From Cyprinodon diabolis (Eukaryota > Chordata > Actinopteri > Cyprinodontiformes > Cyprinodontidae), in the NCBI GenBank assembly GCA_030533445.1, contig CM060065.1:48857964-48921963 (forward strand): 64,000 nucleotides of DNA. Direction: 5' to 3'. The notes beneath the pieces are model-generated. The model was not told the DNA's origin. It saw only the letters and a program-made list of their open reading frames with translations, and ran no database searches. The translations under genes were made by a program, and so were the position numbers. Positions 23,504-35,262 of the stretch are shown here, piece after piece (within the stretch, counting starts at the first letter, position 1; every line of letters starts with the position of its first letter).

Positions 23504-24118
23504 TAGGGCTCCATTTTATTTTATTAAATCGATAAATAAAGAGCAAAGGATTCCTCAAAGATATATTGCAAAATGAAACCAGTTGAAATTAAAACTTTTT
23601 AACTTGAGTTCTAGACAGTGCCACTGGAAAAACGACCTAGAAATTAGTAAAAGTTTCTTAAATTAAGTGTATTTAGGTTTAATTTGAGTAGGTAAATGAG
23701 ACAGTTTGCCAATGGAATGAGTATTTTACTCTTAAAACAAGATAATTAGATAATATGCACTTGAAATAAGACAATTCAATTGTGTTTTCTTATTTTAAGC
23801 GTATATTGTCTTGTTCCATTGGCAAAATGTCTCTTTTACGTCCTCAATCCAAGAACAAATGCACTTTTTTTTAAGAAAAAATGACTTATCCAGATTTAGA
23901 TTTTTCCCAATGTTTTGACAGATGAAAACATTTTTTTCATCTTAAATTCAAATTTTTTATATATTTTTTAACAACATTGTTATAATTGCTGCTCTAAGTG
24001 GGTCACTCTGTCAGCTAAAGGCATGTTTATAGTCTCTATACTCAAGTTAACAATTAAAACATTGAATTAGTTGATTATTTCAATAATTGATTAATCACGA
24101 TGAATTGTTTCAGCCCTA
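23504..24118. mobile_element. AGGGCTGMAAC-family MITE split by a palindromic MITE
   Basis: The ends TAGGGCTCCATTTTATTTT and GATGAATTGTTTCAGCCCTA and interior text such as CTGCTCTAAGTGGGTC match the copy at 9267-9660. The segment 23622-23912 is a foreign palindromic MITE, so this element is the older of the two. Confidence 0.6.
23622..23912. mobile_element. Palindromic MITE (CACTGGAAAAA family), nested
   Basis: It starts CACTGGAAAAACGACCTAG and ends GATTTTTCCCAATG, with CCAATGGAATGAG and CATTGGCAAAATG near the middle. It sits inside the AGGGCTG-family MITE. Confidence 0.65.
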
Positions 24119-25480
24119 AACAGCATAGGAATTTTGGTCCGATAATAAAATCTGGTACGGTTTACACTTTAAATACATCTGCCAACAATTATTGCATGCA
24201 AAAAGTACTTTGCAGTGAATATGGTTATTTATCATGTATTGTGCAGCCTTACCAAAGTAAGATTGCCCACAATAAGCCAAGAAAAGCATACTACCTCACC
24301 TTGGAACGATGGAATAATGGCCAGAGCAATCAGATTTTTATTTTTACAAGCAAGCAGTTAAGCAGTGTAATGCCCCTTTAATTACCCCGTGAAGGCGAAG
24401 TATCAGGAGGCACAATGGAAAAGAGGCAAGCCAGCAGGGGCAGAGGGCATGCAATCCACTCACTTCATTGGGTTTTACTGCCATGAGGTTCTAGACTAAA
24501 AGCTCAAGTAAAAGTTCCAACTTTGTAGTATTAGATAAGACATAAAATCCAATGGCTTGTTTCGAAGAGATCTGGACATCCAATATCTATGCTTGCGACT
24601 ATAGAAATACAATCCAAATAAATCAAGGCATTTAAGCACTAGCCATTAGTATCCAGCTAAAGCTGCTGTGCTCTAAACTCCTGCAATCATTTCCAGGCTT
24701 TTAGTTCCACCTCACACAAACGCAGTCATCGCAGTCGTTAAACAAAGACCATATAGGTCAATAATTAACCCCCAACCTTCTAATGATGCCATCAGCTCAG
24801 TCTCTAACCACCACAACAGCAATGAAGCAGAGCGCTCACTAATGACCGTGTTGATACTAATTGTTGTGTGCCGTAAGCGTTCCGTTAAAAATATTTAGCA
24901 ACAGCAAAGGGCAGATAAACATGGCTCCTATCTAACCATGAAAACCAGATAAACCTTTTGTGTCCTTGTAGAGGTGTAGGCAATGTTATTCAGATGCTCT
25001 GGATGTGACAAATGATGAGAGTATAGTGAAACCAGCATCAGTTTCAATATGCCTCGAACGTCAGGAGCGAATAAAGATGTTTTTCTACTAAATAAACTAC
25101 AGTAAAAATGAAAATTTACTGGTTTCAACTAAACACTGTTTGGCATAAAATAATATGATTTACAGAGATTAAAATAACAGGTTATTGGCCAAAATAAAAA
25201 GGATTATTCCCACACATTGATAATAAGGTTAGTTAACCGTGACTGACTGACTCACACACTGTTGAGTTGAACAGAGAGTATTTGACTAACGGTCGGTTCC
25301 ACAGAGCAAAACGGACTTTATTCTTGTTTATTATTTCCTTGCAAAACACCCACCTGTTAAGAATATCAAAATGTGGGACTTAATTTCTCATTCTTTTATC
25401 TAATCTTTCTAATATAATGCAGTATGTATAAAAACCTACCCAGCAAATGAGATGGGTTAACAAGGAAAAACCAATTATTT
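24119..25480. other. Stretch without identified features
   Basis: No gene-like ORF, no clear mobile-element ends and no RNA gene seen. Confidence 0.35.
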
Positions 25481-25484
25481 TATA

Positions 25485-25518
25485 TTGTGTGTATATATTT
25501 ATATATATACACACACAT

Positions 25519-25549
<31 letters not shown>

Positions 25550-25571
25550 CATACATACACACACACATATA
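25485..25571. repeat. TA/CA dinucleotide microsatellite (left part)
   Basis: Alternating TG/TA and CA/TA runs. The Tc1-like pair is inserted at TA positions in this repeat, and it resumes at 28795. Confidence 0.85.
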
Positions 25572-27183
25572 CAGGTGCTGGTCATAAAATTAGAATATCA
25601 TGAAAAAGTAGATTGATTTCAGTAATTCCATTTAAAAAGTGAAACTTGTATATTATATTCATACATTACATACAAACTCATATATTTCAGATGTTTATTT
25701 TGTTTAATTTTGATGATTACAAATGACAACAAATGAAAATCTCAAATTCATCATATCAGAAAATTAGAATATTGTGAAAAGGTTCAAAATTGATGGCCCC
25801 TGGTGCCACACTCTAATCAGCTAATTAACTCAAACCACCTGCAAAAGCCTTTAAATGGTCTTTCAGTCTAGTTCTATAGGCTACACAATCATGGGGAAGA
25901 CTGCTGACTTGATAGTTGTCCAAAAGACGACCATCGACACCTTGCACAAGGAGGGCAAGACACAAAAGGTCATCGCTAAAGAGGCTGGCTGTTCACAGAG
26001 CTCAGTGTCCAAGCACATTAATAGAGAGGCGAAGGGAAGGAAAAGATGTGGTCGAAAAAAGTGTACAAGCAAGAGAGATAACCGCACCCTGGAGAGGATT
26101 GTGAAACAAAACCCATTCAAAAATGTGGGGGAGATTCACAAAGAGTGGACTGCAGCTGGAGTGAGTGCTTCAAGAACCACCACACACAGACGTATGAAAG
26201 ACATGGGTTTCTGCTGTCGCATTCCTTGTGTCAAGCCACTCTTGAACCACAGACAGCGTCAGAAGCGTCTTGCCTGGGCTAAAGAGAAACAGGACTGGAC
26301 TGCTGGTGAGTGGTCCAAAGTCATGTTCTCTGATGAAAGTAAATTTTGCATTTCCTTTGGAAATCAAGGTCCCAGAGTCTGGAGGAAAAGAAGAGAGGCA
26401 CTTCATCCACGTTGCTTGAAGTCCAGTGTAAAGTTTCCACAGTCAGTGATGGTTTGGGGTGCCATGTCATCTGCTGGTGTTGGTCCATTGTGTTTTCTGA
26501 GGTCCAGGGTCAACGCAGCCACATACCAGGAAGTTTTAGAGCACTTCATGCTTCCTGCAGCTGACCAACTTTTTGGAGATGCAGATTTCATTTTCCAACA
26601 GGACTTGGCACCTGCACACAGTGCCAAAGCTACCAGTACCTGGTTGAAGGACCATGGTATCCCTGTTCTTAATTGGCCAGCAAACTCTCCTGACCTTAAC
26701 CCCATAGAAAATCTATGGGGTATTGTGAAGAAGAAGATGCAATACACCAGACCCAACAATTCAGAAGAGCTAAAAGCCACTATTAGAGCAACCTGGGCTA
26801 TCATAACACCTGAGCAGTGCCACAGACTGATCGACTCCATGCCACGCCGCATTGCTGCAGTAATACAGGCCAAAGGAGGCCCAACTAAATACTGAGTGCT
26901 GTACATGCTCATACTTTTCATGTTCATACTTTTCAGTTGGCCAACATTTCTATAAATCCTTTGTTTTTATTGGTCTTCAGTAATATTCTAATTTTCTGAT
27001 ATGATGAATTTGAGATTTTCATTTGTTGTCATTTGTAATCATCAAAATTAAACAAAATAAACATCTGAAATATATGAGTTTGTATGTAATGTATGAATAT
27101 AATATACAAGTTTCACTTTTTAAATGGAATTACTGAAATCAATCTACTTTTTCATGATATTCTAATTTTATGACCAGCACCTG
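25572..27183 (+). mobile_element. Complete Tc1-like transposon with long identical inverted repeats
   Basis: This 1612-bp element is flanked by TA on both sides. The two arms, starting CAGGTGCTGGTCATAAAATT, look identical over about 202 bp (left arm 25572-25773). The single gene is intact. Identical arms plus an uninterrupted frame point to a recent insertion, or a copy still able to move. Confidence 0.95.
25891..26895 (+). CDS. Tc1-like transposase, intact (334 aa)
   Basis: The DDE transposase binds its own terminal repeats, cuts them out and inserts them at TA. The start is the ATG of MGKTADLIVV; an upstream in-frame ATG at 25855 is less typical. Residues 10-60 form the first helix-turn-helix (GKTQKVIAKEAGCSQSSVSKH) and a basic GRKRCGRKK hook. 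Residues about 65-110 form the second helix-turn-helix (LERIVKQNPF...THRRMKDMGF). The catalytic triad is complete: Asp148 in MFSDESKF, Asp238 in FQQDLAPAH and Glu273 in [12 protein letters not shown], with 34 residues between the last two (DD34E). It ends GGPTKY. Length and all motifs fit a functional Tc1 protein. Confidence 0.95.
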   Translation: MGKTADLIVVQKTTIDTLHKEGKTQKVIAKEAGCSQSSVSKHINREAKGRKRCGRKKCTSKRDNRTLERIVKQNPFKNVGEIHKEWTAAGVSASRTTTHRRMKDMGFCCRIPCVKPLLNHRQRQKRLAWAKEKQDWTAGEWSKVMFSDESKFCISFGNQGPRVWRKRREALHPRCLKSSVKFPQSVMVWGAMSSAGVGPLCFLRSRVNAATYQEVLEHFMLPAADQLFGDADFIFQQDLAPAHSAKATSTWLKDHGIPVLNWPANSPDLNPIENLWGIVKKKMQYTRPNNSEELKATIRATWAIITPEQCHRLIDSMPRRIAAVIQAKGGPTKY

Positions 27184-27189
27184 TATATA

Positions 27190-28794
27190 CAGTGGGGCAA
27201 AAAAGTATTTAGTCAGCCACCAATAGTGCAAGTTCTCCCACTTAAAAAGATGAGAGAGGCCGGTAATTTTCATCATAGATATACCTCAACTATGAGAGAC
27301 AAAATGAGAAAAAAAATCCAGAAAATCACATTATCTGATTTTTAAAGAATTTATTTGCAAAATATGGTGGAAAATAAGTATTTGGTCAATAACAAAAGTT
27401 CCTCTCAATACTTTGTTATATACCCTTTGTTGGCAATGACAGAGATCAAACGTTTTCTGTAAGTCTTCACAAGGTTTTCACACACTGTTGCTGGTATTTT
27501 GGCCCATTCCTCCATGCAGATCTCCTCTAGAGCAGTGGTGTTCTGGGGCTGTCGCTGGGCAACACGGACTTTCAACTCCCTCCAAAGATTTTCTATGGGG
27601 TTGAGATCTGGAGACTGGCTAGGCCACTCCAGGACCTTGAAATGCTTCTTACGAAGCCACTCCGTCGTTACCCGGGCGGTGTGTTTGGGATCATTGTCAT
27701 GCTGAAAGACCCAGCCACGTTTCATCTTCATTGCCCTTGCTGATGGAAGGAGGTTTTCACTCAAAATTTGACGATACATGTCCCCATTCATTCTTTCCTT
27801 CACACGGATCAGTCGTCCTGGTGCCTTAGCAGAAAAACAGCCCCAAAGCATGATGTTTCCACCCCCATGCTTCACTGTAGGTATGGTGTTCTTTGGATGC
27901 AACTCAGCATTCTCTCTCCTCCAAACACGACGAGTAGAGTTTTTACCAAAAAGTTCTATTTTGGTTTCATCTGACCATATGATATTCTCCCAGTCATCGT
28001 CTGGATCATCCAAATGCTCTCTAGCAAACTTGAGACGGGCCTTGACATGTACTGGCATTAAGCAGGGGGACACGTCTGGCACTGCAGGATTTGAGTCCCT
28101 GGCGGCGTAGTGTGTTACTGATGGTAGCCTTTGTTACTTTGGTCCCAGCTCTCTGCAGGTCATTCACTAGGTCCCCCCGTGTGGTTCTGGGATTTTTACT
28201 CACCGTTCTTGTGATCATTTTGACCCCACGGGGTGAGATCTTGCGTGGAGCCCCAGATCGAGGAAGATTATCAGTGGTCTTGTATGTTTTCCATTTTCTA
28301 ATAATTGATCCCACAGTTGATTTCTTCACACCAACCTGTTTACCTATTGCAGATTCAGACTTCCCAGCCTGGTGCAGGTCTATAATTTTGTTTCGGGTGT
28401 CCTTTGACAGCTCTCTAGTTTTGGCCATGGTGGAGTTTAGAGTGTGACTGTTTGAGGTTGTGGACAGGTGTCTTTTATACTGATAACGGGTTCAAACAGG
28501 TGCCATTAATGAAGGTAACGAGTGGAGGACAGAGGAGCCTCTTACAGAAGAAGTTACAGGTCTGTGAGAGCCAGAAATCTTGCTTGTTTGTAACTGACCA
28601 AATACTTATTTTCCACCATATTCTGCAAATAAATTATTTAAAAATCAGACAATGTGATTTTCTGGATTTTGTTTTCTCATTTTGTCTCTCATAGTTGAGG
28701 TATATCTATGATGAAAATTACCGGCCTCTCTCATCTTTTTGAGGGGGAGAACTTGCACTATTTGTGGCTGACTAAATACTTTTTTGCCCCACTG
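27190..28794 (-). mobile_element. Second Tc1-like transposon, different family, opposite orientation
   Basis: This 1605-bp element has arms starting CAGTGGGGCAAAAAAGTATT at both ends, about 200 bp long with several mismatches. TA flanks each end (27188-27189 and 28795-28796). It begins only 6 bp after the first Tc1 ends, separated by TATATA. Its transposase gene is broken. Confidence 0.93.
27405..28428 (-). pseudogene. Tc1-like transposase, frameshifted
   Basis: The N-terminal part (28428 to about 28060) encodes [20 protein letters not shown], the paired-like helix-turn-helix with [12 protein letters not shown] and the second DNA-binding helix region. The rest (about 28060 to 27405) is in another frame and carries [25 protein letters not shown] and [11 protein letters not shown], the three DDE catalytic blocks, ending KGYITKY. 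The frame change lies near 28055-28062, consistent with one extra nucleotide. No other break is obvious, so the inactivation is probably not old. Confidence 0.9.
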
Positions 28795-28865
28795 TATATA
28801 CATATATATACATATCTATACATACACACACACACACATTATTATAAATATATATACACAAACAC
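28795..28865. repeat. TA/CA microsatellite (right part)
   Basis: Runs of TATACA and ACACAC continue the repeat seen at 25485-25571, so both Tc1 insertions sit inside one former microsatellite. Confidence 0.8.
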
Positions 28866-29243
28866 ATTATTATATTCTATTAACACATTAACTGGGGCTC
28901 ACAGTAACAGTAGGTTTTAGGCACCAAAGCATGATGTGCTCCAACCATAGGCAGCCTTCCCTACATGTGAAGGCTGCTGTCAGCGTTGGTCAAGGAGCTA
29001 AAGTGTTTATCCAACCATCAGAGGACAGCGTGGTCCCGGAAACTTACAGTACTCAACTCACTTTAGGCTCTTATCAGATTATTTTACGGAAAAAGCAAAA
29101 ACCAGTCTCTTTGACCATGATAAATGAAGGTCCAAAGTTTGAAGGCAACAAATACTTGACTGTGAGTCCAGAACCAACGATCTAAAACAAACATACGTTT
29201 AAACACAGAGTGGGTTGGTTCCTAATTTCTTTTCTTTTTCTAA

Positions 29244-29701
29244 AGGACTCATTATGCCTGAAGCGCAGACATTCCGCATGGAAGATGTGCCGCAGGTCAC
29301 AGAGTCTGCTGCATTTACGCTCCGTACGGCTTTCCCTGTGTGTTCAGCCCAAACAGCAAGCTGACAACACCACAGGAGGAAGTAGAAAACACGGCTGTTT
29401 ACAACTTTGTCAAAGACTCTTCATGCCGTGTATGAGCGGCAGTCCTTTCTTTCCTGGAGTTTTTCCACAATCTGTTTATTGTCGTGATAGTTATGAGCTA
29501 AAATTCGGGATGTGTCTAGATGTTTGCATTTACCAATCGTCGCCAGCTGGTTTTCGCGCAGGTCTGCCCGTGTAGTTACAAATTTTCCTAGGATATCCGT
29601 GCGGAAATTCTGACCGCACGCACTACAGAGGGCTGAGGAAGTTCAAAATGACGCAGTTTGGCTGTGCGGCCCTTTCGGGCGGGTCACGCATAAACCAGGC
29701 T
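29244..29701. mobile_element. Harbinger-like non-autonomous element
   Basis: TAA flanks both sides (29241-29243 and 29702-29704). The ends AGGACTCATTATGCCTGAAG and, read inward, AGCCTGGTTTATGCGTGACC share the TTATGC.TGA core but are diverged. The GC-rich interior (GCCGCAGGTCACAG, GTGCGGCCCTTTCGGGCG) contrasts with the flanks. No transposase recognised. Confidence 0.55.
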
Positions 29702-30349
29702 TAAGAGTGTGGTATGCATTTTTTTCAGAGTTTAGGTCTTTAAGGAAAATAATGAAACATCCCTTCAAACTATGAAGTGAAATCCTGCCTCTCACCTCAG
29801 ACGCCTGTTTGAAAGTTTTAATAAGTACTTCTCGATTGATCAGATGCCAGAAAAGTACGACTGTCTACACCAACTTTTCACCACCTTCGCTGTCATCAGA
29901 GCTGCAGGACGCCCTGCTCCATCATTCCTTTGATCCCACATTACAGATTAGTTCTCTGTGTGCAGGCTGGAGGAGTTCTGGTTGTCAGTAGCAACCGTGT
30001 ACGCTGCACTCTCAAAAGCTGCAACAGATGTGTTGTTTCCATCTGCATATCTGTGGTTTTAGGAGTAATGATACTTTTGACAACCATAATAAGCATCTTA
30101 CTTTTCCAAAAAACTGAACAAAAGTCAGGTTATCTCTGGTTGAAGCCTGTTCTTTGGCTTAGCCATTTTGATTAAATGATTATTGATCTGATTACATCGA
30201 AAAAATAATTAAATATTGATTCAGGTCATGATCCTTAAGATAGAGCCAGTACTTTATAATGAAATTCCCAAAGAAAGACTTAAATAAAGAGGTCATCTAT
30301 AATTTTTAAAGTCCTTATCAGAATTTTTTACCATTAGAAGATTATTTAC

Positions 30350-30900
30350 TTTAAAGTCTTAGGGAAGCGGCTGTTCCAATCGTTTAATTTCCGAATTCTC
30401 CCAAGAGGTGCACAACTTTACAAGAGTGAATAAAGTGAATGTGATTGGTTGTTTATCAAGGGGGAGGGATTGTTGTGCCGGGAGGTTCACAAACAAGTTT
30501 GGTTGTGCCCGGTGTCTCGGAAGCATCTTGCTAACCAGTTAGCAACTTAGTGCTAGTATGTTCCCAATGGGAAATTGCATTGGGACCAAGTAGCACTAAA
30601 TTGGTGACTTAGAAACGACGCTGTCAAGGAACGCTATGGACAGCGGAAACATGCAAGAGGAGGAGAGTTTAGTGTCGGAGGTCGTGGATGAGTCTCCTCC
30701 ATCATCCATTTTGCCACTTCCTGCCACTTCTGTTAGCTCTACGCCTGCCGAAGACACAGACGTCCATCCCCGTGAACACTGGGACGCAACTCAATGGGAA
30801 AGGAAAGGATTCTGATTTCTTATTTAAACTTTTGCATAAATTAGCTGCGACATATGAATCAAGATGCTATGACAGAAAATATTTGACAGATGACCGTTGA
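30350..30900 (+). mobile_element. Second copy of the coding hAT-like 5' region
   Basis: Matches 13387-13722 closely (CAAGAGTGAATAAAGTGAATG, GCAACTTAGTGCTAG, GACTTAGAAACGACGCTGTC). It lacks a clear AGGGCTG terminus and diverges from the first copy right after the codons for PPSSI. Confidence 0.45.
30636..30815 (+). CDS. Short acidic ORF, mobile-element N-terminus
   Basis: This 59-residue ORF has the same first 25 residues as the ORF at 13650 (MDSGNMQEEESLVSEVVDES and PPSSI), then LPLPATSVSSTPAED and a stop after QWERKGF. No domain recognised. The switch in sequence at the same codon in both copies suggests an exon boundary or shared deletion point. Confidence 0.35.
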   Translation: MDSGNMQEEESLVSEVVDESPPSSILPLPATSVSSTPAEDTDVHPREHWDATQWERKGF

Positions 30901-33059
30901 TATAGGATTGGCCGAATTTAGGTGTACAACCTGTCGTATAACTAACTGGCCTGCATAAGATAACGAAAAAAACCAAAACATTTTAAGACAGGATTTTTTT
31001 TTTTTTTTAAATAGAAATTTTCTAAATTTTGGGACAGTAACACCTGATAAAGATTACATTTATATACATTTTTAAGCCAGAATGGTTTGACATTTAAATA
31101 AGATTTCCCTAGAGAAATATGTTTAAATAATTGTATTGGATGGGTAGAAATGTTTGCACCAGATCAACTGACTTTTGGAAACTCAACACAGATTGTATAA
31201 TGACAAAGTGTGGGATATTAGCAAACATCATGACATCATCCAAAGAAAAGAAAAAATAGTAAAGTAAATACATTTTAGCCTGGAGAGACTCCCATGGAGA
31301 AAAGGAGCCATACGAGTGGTTGCAGGTGAGTTTTCCAGAGCTTCATATCCTGATTAAAACTATTATATATTAATGTTTACATTAGGATTGTTGTGATGCA
31401 ATATTTTCATTTCCAATAACGACGCTTTGAGTAATGGCGATAACAGTATTGAACAATACAGCATCAGCACATATCCTCCATACTTGTTTTGAAGATCAGG
31501 AAAAAAATTCTTGATCAAGTCATATTACCTAATAGGAGAACGAGTCAAAACAAAACTAACCCATATTCTATTAAACAATGACTAACATGAACTTAAAGCT
31601 TAAACATAAGAATATTTTGCAGCTGAAAAAATATTAATAAAATGGAAAAAACTTGTGCATGACATGTTTCGCCCTCAGTTGATGTTTTTGGACTCTGAAC
31701 GGATACAAGCGTTGATGGATAGAAATGCTAAAGCGGACTAAATGACGGAGAGGAATGCTGCTACCAGCTTTGTTGTATCAGAGACTTCAGATGCAGCCCA
31801 ATTTAATCAGATCTCTGTTTGTTTTTGCAGATATCAGACTTATTTCAGGGCATTCCTAGTTTTCCTTCAGTTGTTCCGTTTTCTTTAATCAGTGCATTCT
31901 CATCTGAGAGGCCTTGTGCAGTAGGACTAATACAATTAAATGCATCTGCTGAAACCTGTTATTTGTATTTTTCTATGTTGCTGAGGCGAATCTGACAAAG
32001 CAGTTCAGAGGATTTAATACTCCTGCTTCGACATGCAGACATATCTGCTATCGGATTTGCAGGAGAGCCTGAGCGTGTTCTGCTCTCATTCCTAAATCAG
32101 GTCACCGTTATTGGATAAAAACAACAAAAAAAGCCCCACAGACCACAAAGAAGAAATAACAGCGTTTAAGGATGAGAAAAGTACAACAACAAAAAAATCC
32201 CTACAAACCACAAACAACGGATGACAGCGTTTCAGGATGATGCTGGGTTAATCCTCTGCTGAACATCAAAGCATTTCTGTTCATCCGATCAGTTTTAAAC
32301 TTCTTACTTCATATACTACTATATATTTTAAGAGGAGAATGCAGCTCCAACTTAAATTGTTTCAATTGGTAATTGAAATAAGTTTGCCTATTTATTTAGT
32401 TTATTTTGTCAAGTTAGACCATTTAAAGTGGATTAAGTTGGGCAAACTTAATCTGATTTATTTAAGTTGGAGCTGTATTCTCTTTTTAGAGAGAATTACA
32501 AGCTGCAATACAAAGTCTAGGAAAGCAAGAAGTGAATAATGTGAAGTAAAGACTGGTTTCCCCTCCTTCCAGCCTCTGGGTTGAGAAACTGTATCACCAC
32601 AGTCTTGTCAGAACAAGACATAAAGCTATTTCCTGAAAGTGTTCAAAGTCTGTGGTTCCTTCACACTGATATGAAGCGAAACATGTTCAGTGATGAGATG
32701 ATGCGCAGGAAACTGGGACTAAAACAACCAATGCCACACATGTGAGAAAAATAGGTCTGTTTATGGGTGACATCATTTAAATGCCCAGTGGCACCTTTAA
32801 AAAGGTGAAGTCCAGTTTTTATTTTTTCATCCTGTGCTATAAGAAGCTGCTTCTTTCTTTAGATTTAGGACTAATTTAACAGAAAGCACAATAGAAAACT
32901 AAACAGCTCTTTGGTGAATGATTTAAAGAGCAACAAAGGAGAGGAATTACTAAATGTGACCCAAATATTTACGCTAGAGATGAAAAACAGATAAAATGCA
33001 GGAGATAAAGTATCTAATAAGGCGACTTGTTTAGTTTGTTTGATAAATGAATGACCTAA
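30901..33059. other. Stretch without identified features
   Basis: AT-rich DNA with no recognised gene or element. At 32334-32480 the GAATGCAGCTCCAACTTAAAT and TTTAAGTTGGAGCTGTATTC segments are inverted repeats about 100 bp apart, perhaps an old MITE. Confidence 0.35.
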
Positions 33060-33500
33060 TTTTTCTTTAGTGAGTCGTCAGCCCACCCAGCGGGGCGTTT
33101 CAGGTAAAGCTCACCTGGCCAAACCCACCGTGACCCTCACAGGTGACTTTCCGCGCTATAGAGGAGCCCTGAGTGGAGGAAAGTCGCAGTAATGATTCGG
33201 TTGTTACCTTTTAACGCCGCTCACAGCAGTTCCTGGATCACATAACGCCCGGACAGCATCATGTTTTCAGCGGGGAGCAGAGTAGCGGCAGGTCAGACAT
33301 CGACTGATCACACTTCCTCCTCCTCCTGCTGCTGTGCGTAAAGCGCGCGCCGCCGCAGCAGCGGCACTGAGCGCGAGCTGCTGTAGAAATAAAAGCACTT
33401 CCTGTGGCAGGATATTGATCCCTCACAGAGAAGACTTCTTCCTTTTTTAGATCAGTGTAGTCGGACAAATCCATTTCCTTTACCTTTTTTTTTTATAAAG
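33060..33500 (-). promoter_or_regulatory. GC-rich candidate promoter and untranslated first exon
   Basis: This is the only clearly CpG-rich, repeat-free patch in 30-41 kb, with a GCGCGCGCCGCCGC-like core around 33345. On the minus strand a TATAAAAA box lies at about 33492-33500. Roughly 30 bp downstream begins a possible untranslated exon that could end at AAG|GTAACA (33208/33207). It contains a short upstream ORF starting at 33474. The nearest minus-strand coding exon downstream is the MCTP2-like one at 6.5 kb, so this would make a 26 kb first intron. No transcript evidence is available, and the pairing is inference. Confidence 0.4.
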
Positions 33501-33799
33501 ACATTCAGTTAAATTATTTTAAAAGTTGTTTTTTATCATAATCTTATCTCTCAAATTTGTTTTTTGTTTTACTTTCTTTGTTAATTTCAAAATAAATCCA
33601 GTTGGTATACCAATGACTGAATTAAGTAATAGGAATTAAATGAAACACCAATTTCCATATCAACTAAATTCACTTGAACATAAATAGAAACAAAACCCTT
33701 CACCAAATAAACCTGTCTGTATGCACAGCCAGAGAAAATACATTGATTAATGGAAATTGTCTGAAAAGGGGTATGAAGAATCCTGAGCCATCTTAAAAG

Positions 33800-34450
33800 T
33801 TAAGCTGCTATAGGCTTAGACTGCTGGAGGACATATGCCCCTATTTCATCATTCTGCTTCATTCTATCTCTATTCTCCCACTCTGCAGAATCTATTAGTT
33901 CAATCTCTAACGTTCTGCTCTCTCTGCTTTTTCTCATGGTAGCTTCATCTCATCTGTTCCTGTGTGGCTGTGACTCCATCCTGGAGAGAAATATCAGCTG
34001 AGCTGCTGCCATCAACACCCTTGTTTATAGATTTTAAAGATTGCCCTGTTTTTTCAGTGTAGTCCTGTTTCTCTGACTGTGACTAACTGGATGTGCTCCC
34101 TTCATCCTATGACATGGGAGCTGGCTCGGAGCTCGTCTGCCTGGCTGTGTGTTTCCTTGACGGGGCCGCCTTTTGCAGCTGCTTTTTGTGTCTCTGCTTC
34201 TGTCTCCTTGAACCCCAGTCGGCCTCAGCAGATGGCCGCTCACACTGAGCCTGGTTCATGTTAAAAGGGAGTTTTTCCTCTCCACTGTCGCTACAAGCAT
34301 GCTTAGTGTGAGGGATTGCATCCAAGTAAATGAGTCGATGCAATCAACTGGTTTTCCTTAGATAGAAAACTTTGAATCAATTTGACTGGATGATCTGGTG
34401 AACTGTAAAGTTGTTAATTGGTGATATAGAAATAAACTAAATTTGAATTG
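33800..34450 (+). mobile_element. LINE 3' end
   Basis: It carries GCTGCTATAGGCTTAGACTGCTGGAGGA, then CATCCTGGAGAGAAATATCAG and CCTTGAACCCCAGTCGGCC, and ends with a decayed tail near AAATTTGAATTGAAG. Same family as 45790-46470, which preserves the coding end. Confidence 0.65.
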
Positions 34451-34574
34451 AAGAAGTAAAACTTATTTTTCATATCCCCTCTCCCTCTAATTGCACTTAA
34501 ATTAACATAAGGTAGAGTAACCTTCCTCTTAAACTTCTGTTTTTTTAGCAAATATTCACACACTAACACCCAAA

Positions 34575-34578
<4 letters not shown>

Positions 34579-34669
<91 letters not shown>
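34579..34669. repeat. (AT)n microsatellite
   Basis: About 45 uninterrupted AT units. Confidence 0.97.
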
Positions 34670-34671
<2 letters not shown>

Positions 34672-35262
34672 ATTGCATTGCAGTTTTCCTCTGTTAGATC
34701 AGGAGTTACTAACCATGTGGTTCACTCAACATACTAAACGATGTTCTCCTGCTCTGATTTTTTATTTATTTTTTTTTTTGCATGTGTTTGTTATTCCTTT
34801 GTTCTATGCCCCCATCATAAACCTTGGCCCCACCCTGGGAGATTTCATCTAGAACCACCACCGCCTATGTTCTCTGTATTTATTCTATTGAGATTTATAA
34901 GTAATTCTGGTGTTTTAAAGTCTAAAATACAAAAATATTAAACAAATAAGAAAATTAGAAAACAAATTCAGGAAGAAACATTTGATTTTATAAATGCAAA
35001 ATGTATTAAGCCAATAGAAGTCATTAAAGACTGAGACAGTGAAGACATTTTTTGCAGTTTACTCTCTAAATTAAAGATGCTTTGCATTATTCACAAACCA
35101 AACTTTTGAACAATAAACCTAAATCTATGTCCCTGTTACTAAAAAAAAGTATTCTTTATTATAAATTGTATTACTATTTTTTTTTATTTGTATGATTTGA
35201 TCACATCATAATCCTATATATGTTCCTAGATGAGTAGAACATGTTCTTATGTTCTTAGATGA

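Noticed and set aside
26403..26927. 174-codon ORF antisense to the Tc1 transposase
   Set aside because: Shadow of the conserved transposase gene; same for the smaller frames in 25881-26564 and 27499-28447.
33259..33474. Small Arg/Cys-rich ORF in the CpG-rich patch as a coding exon
   Set aside because: No recognisable protein, and its position suits an upstream ORF in a 5' UTR better.
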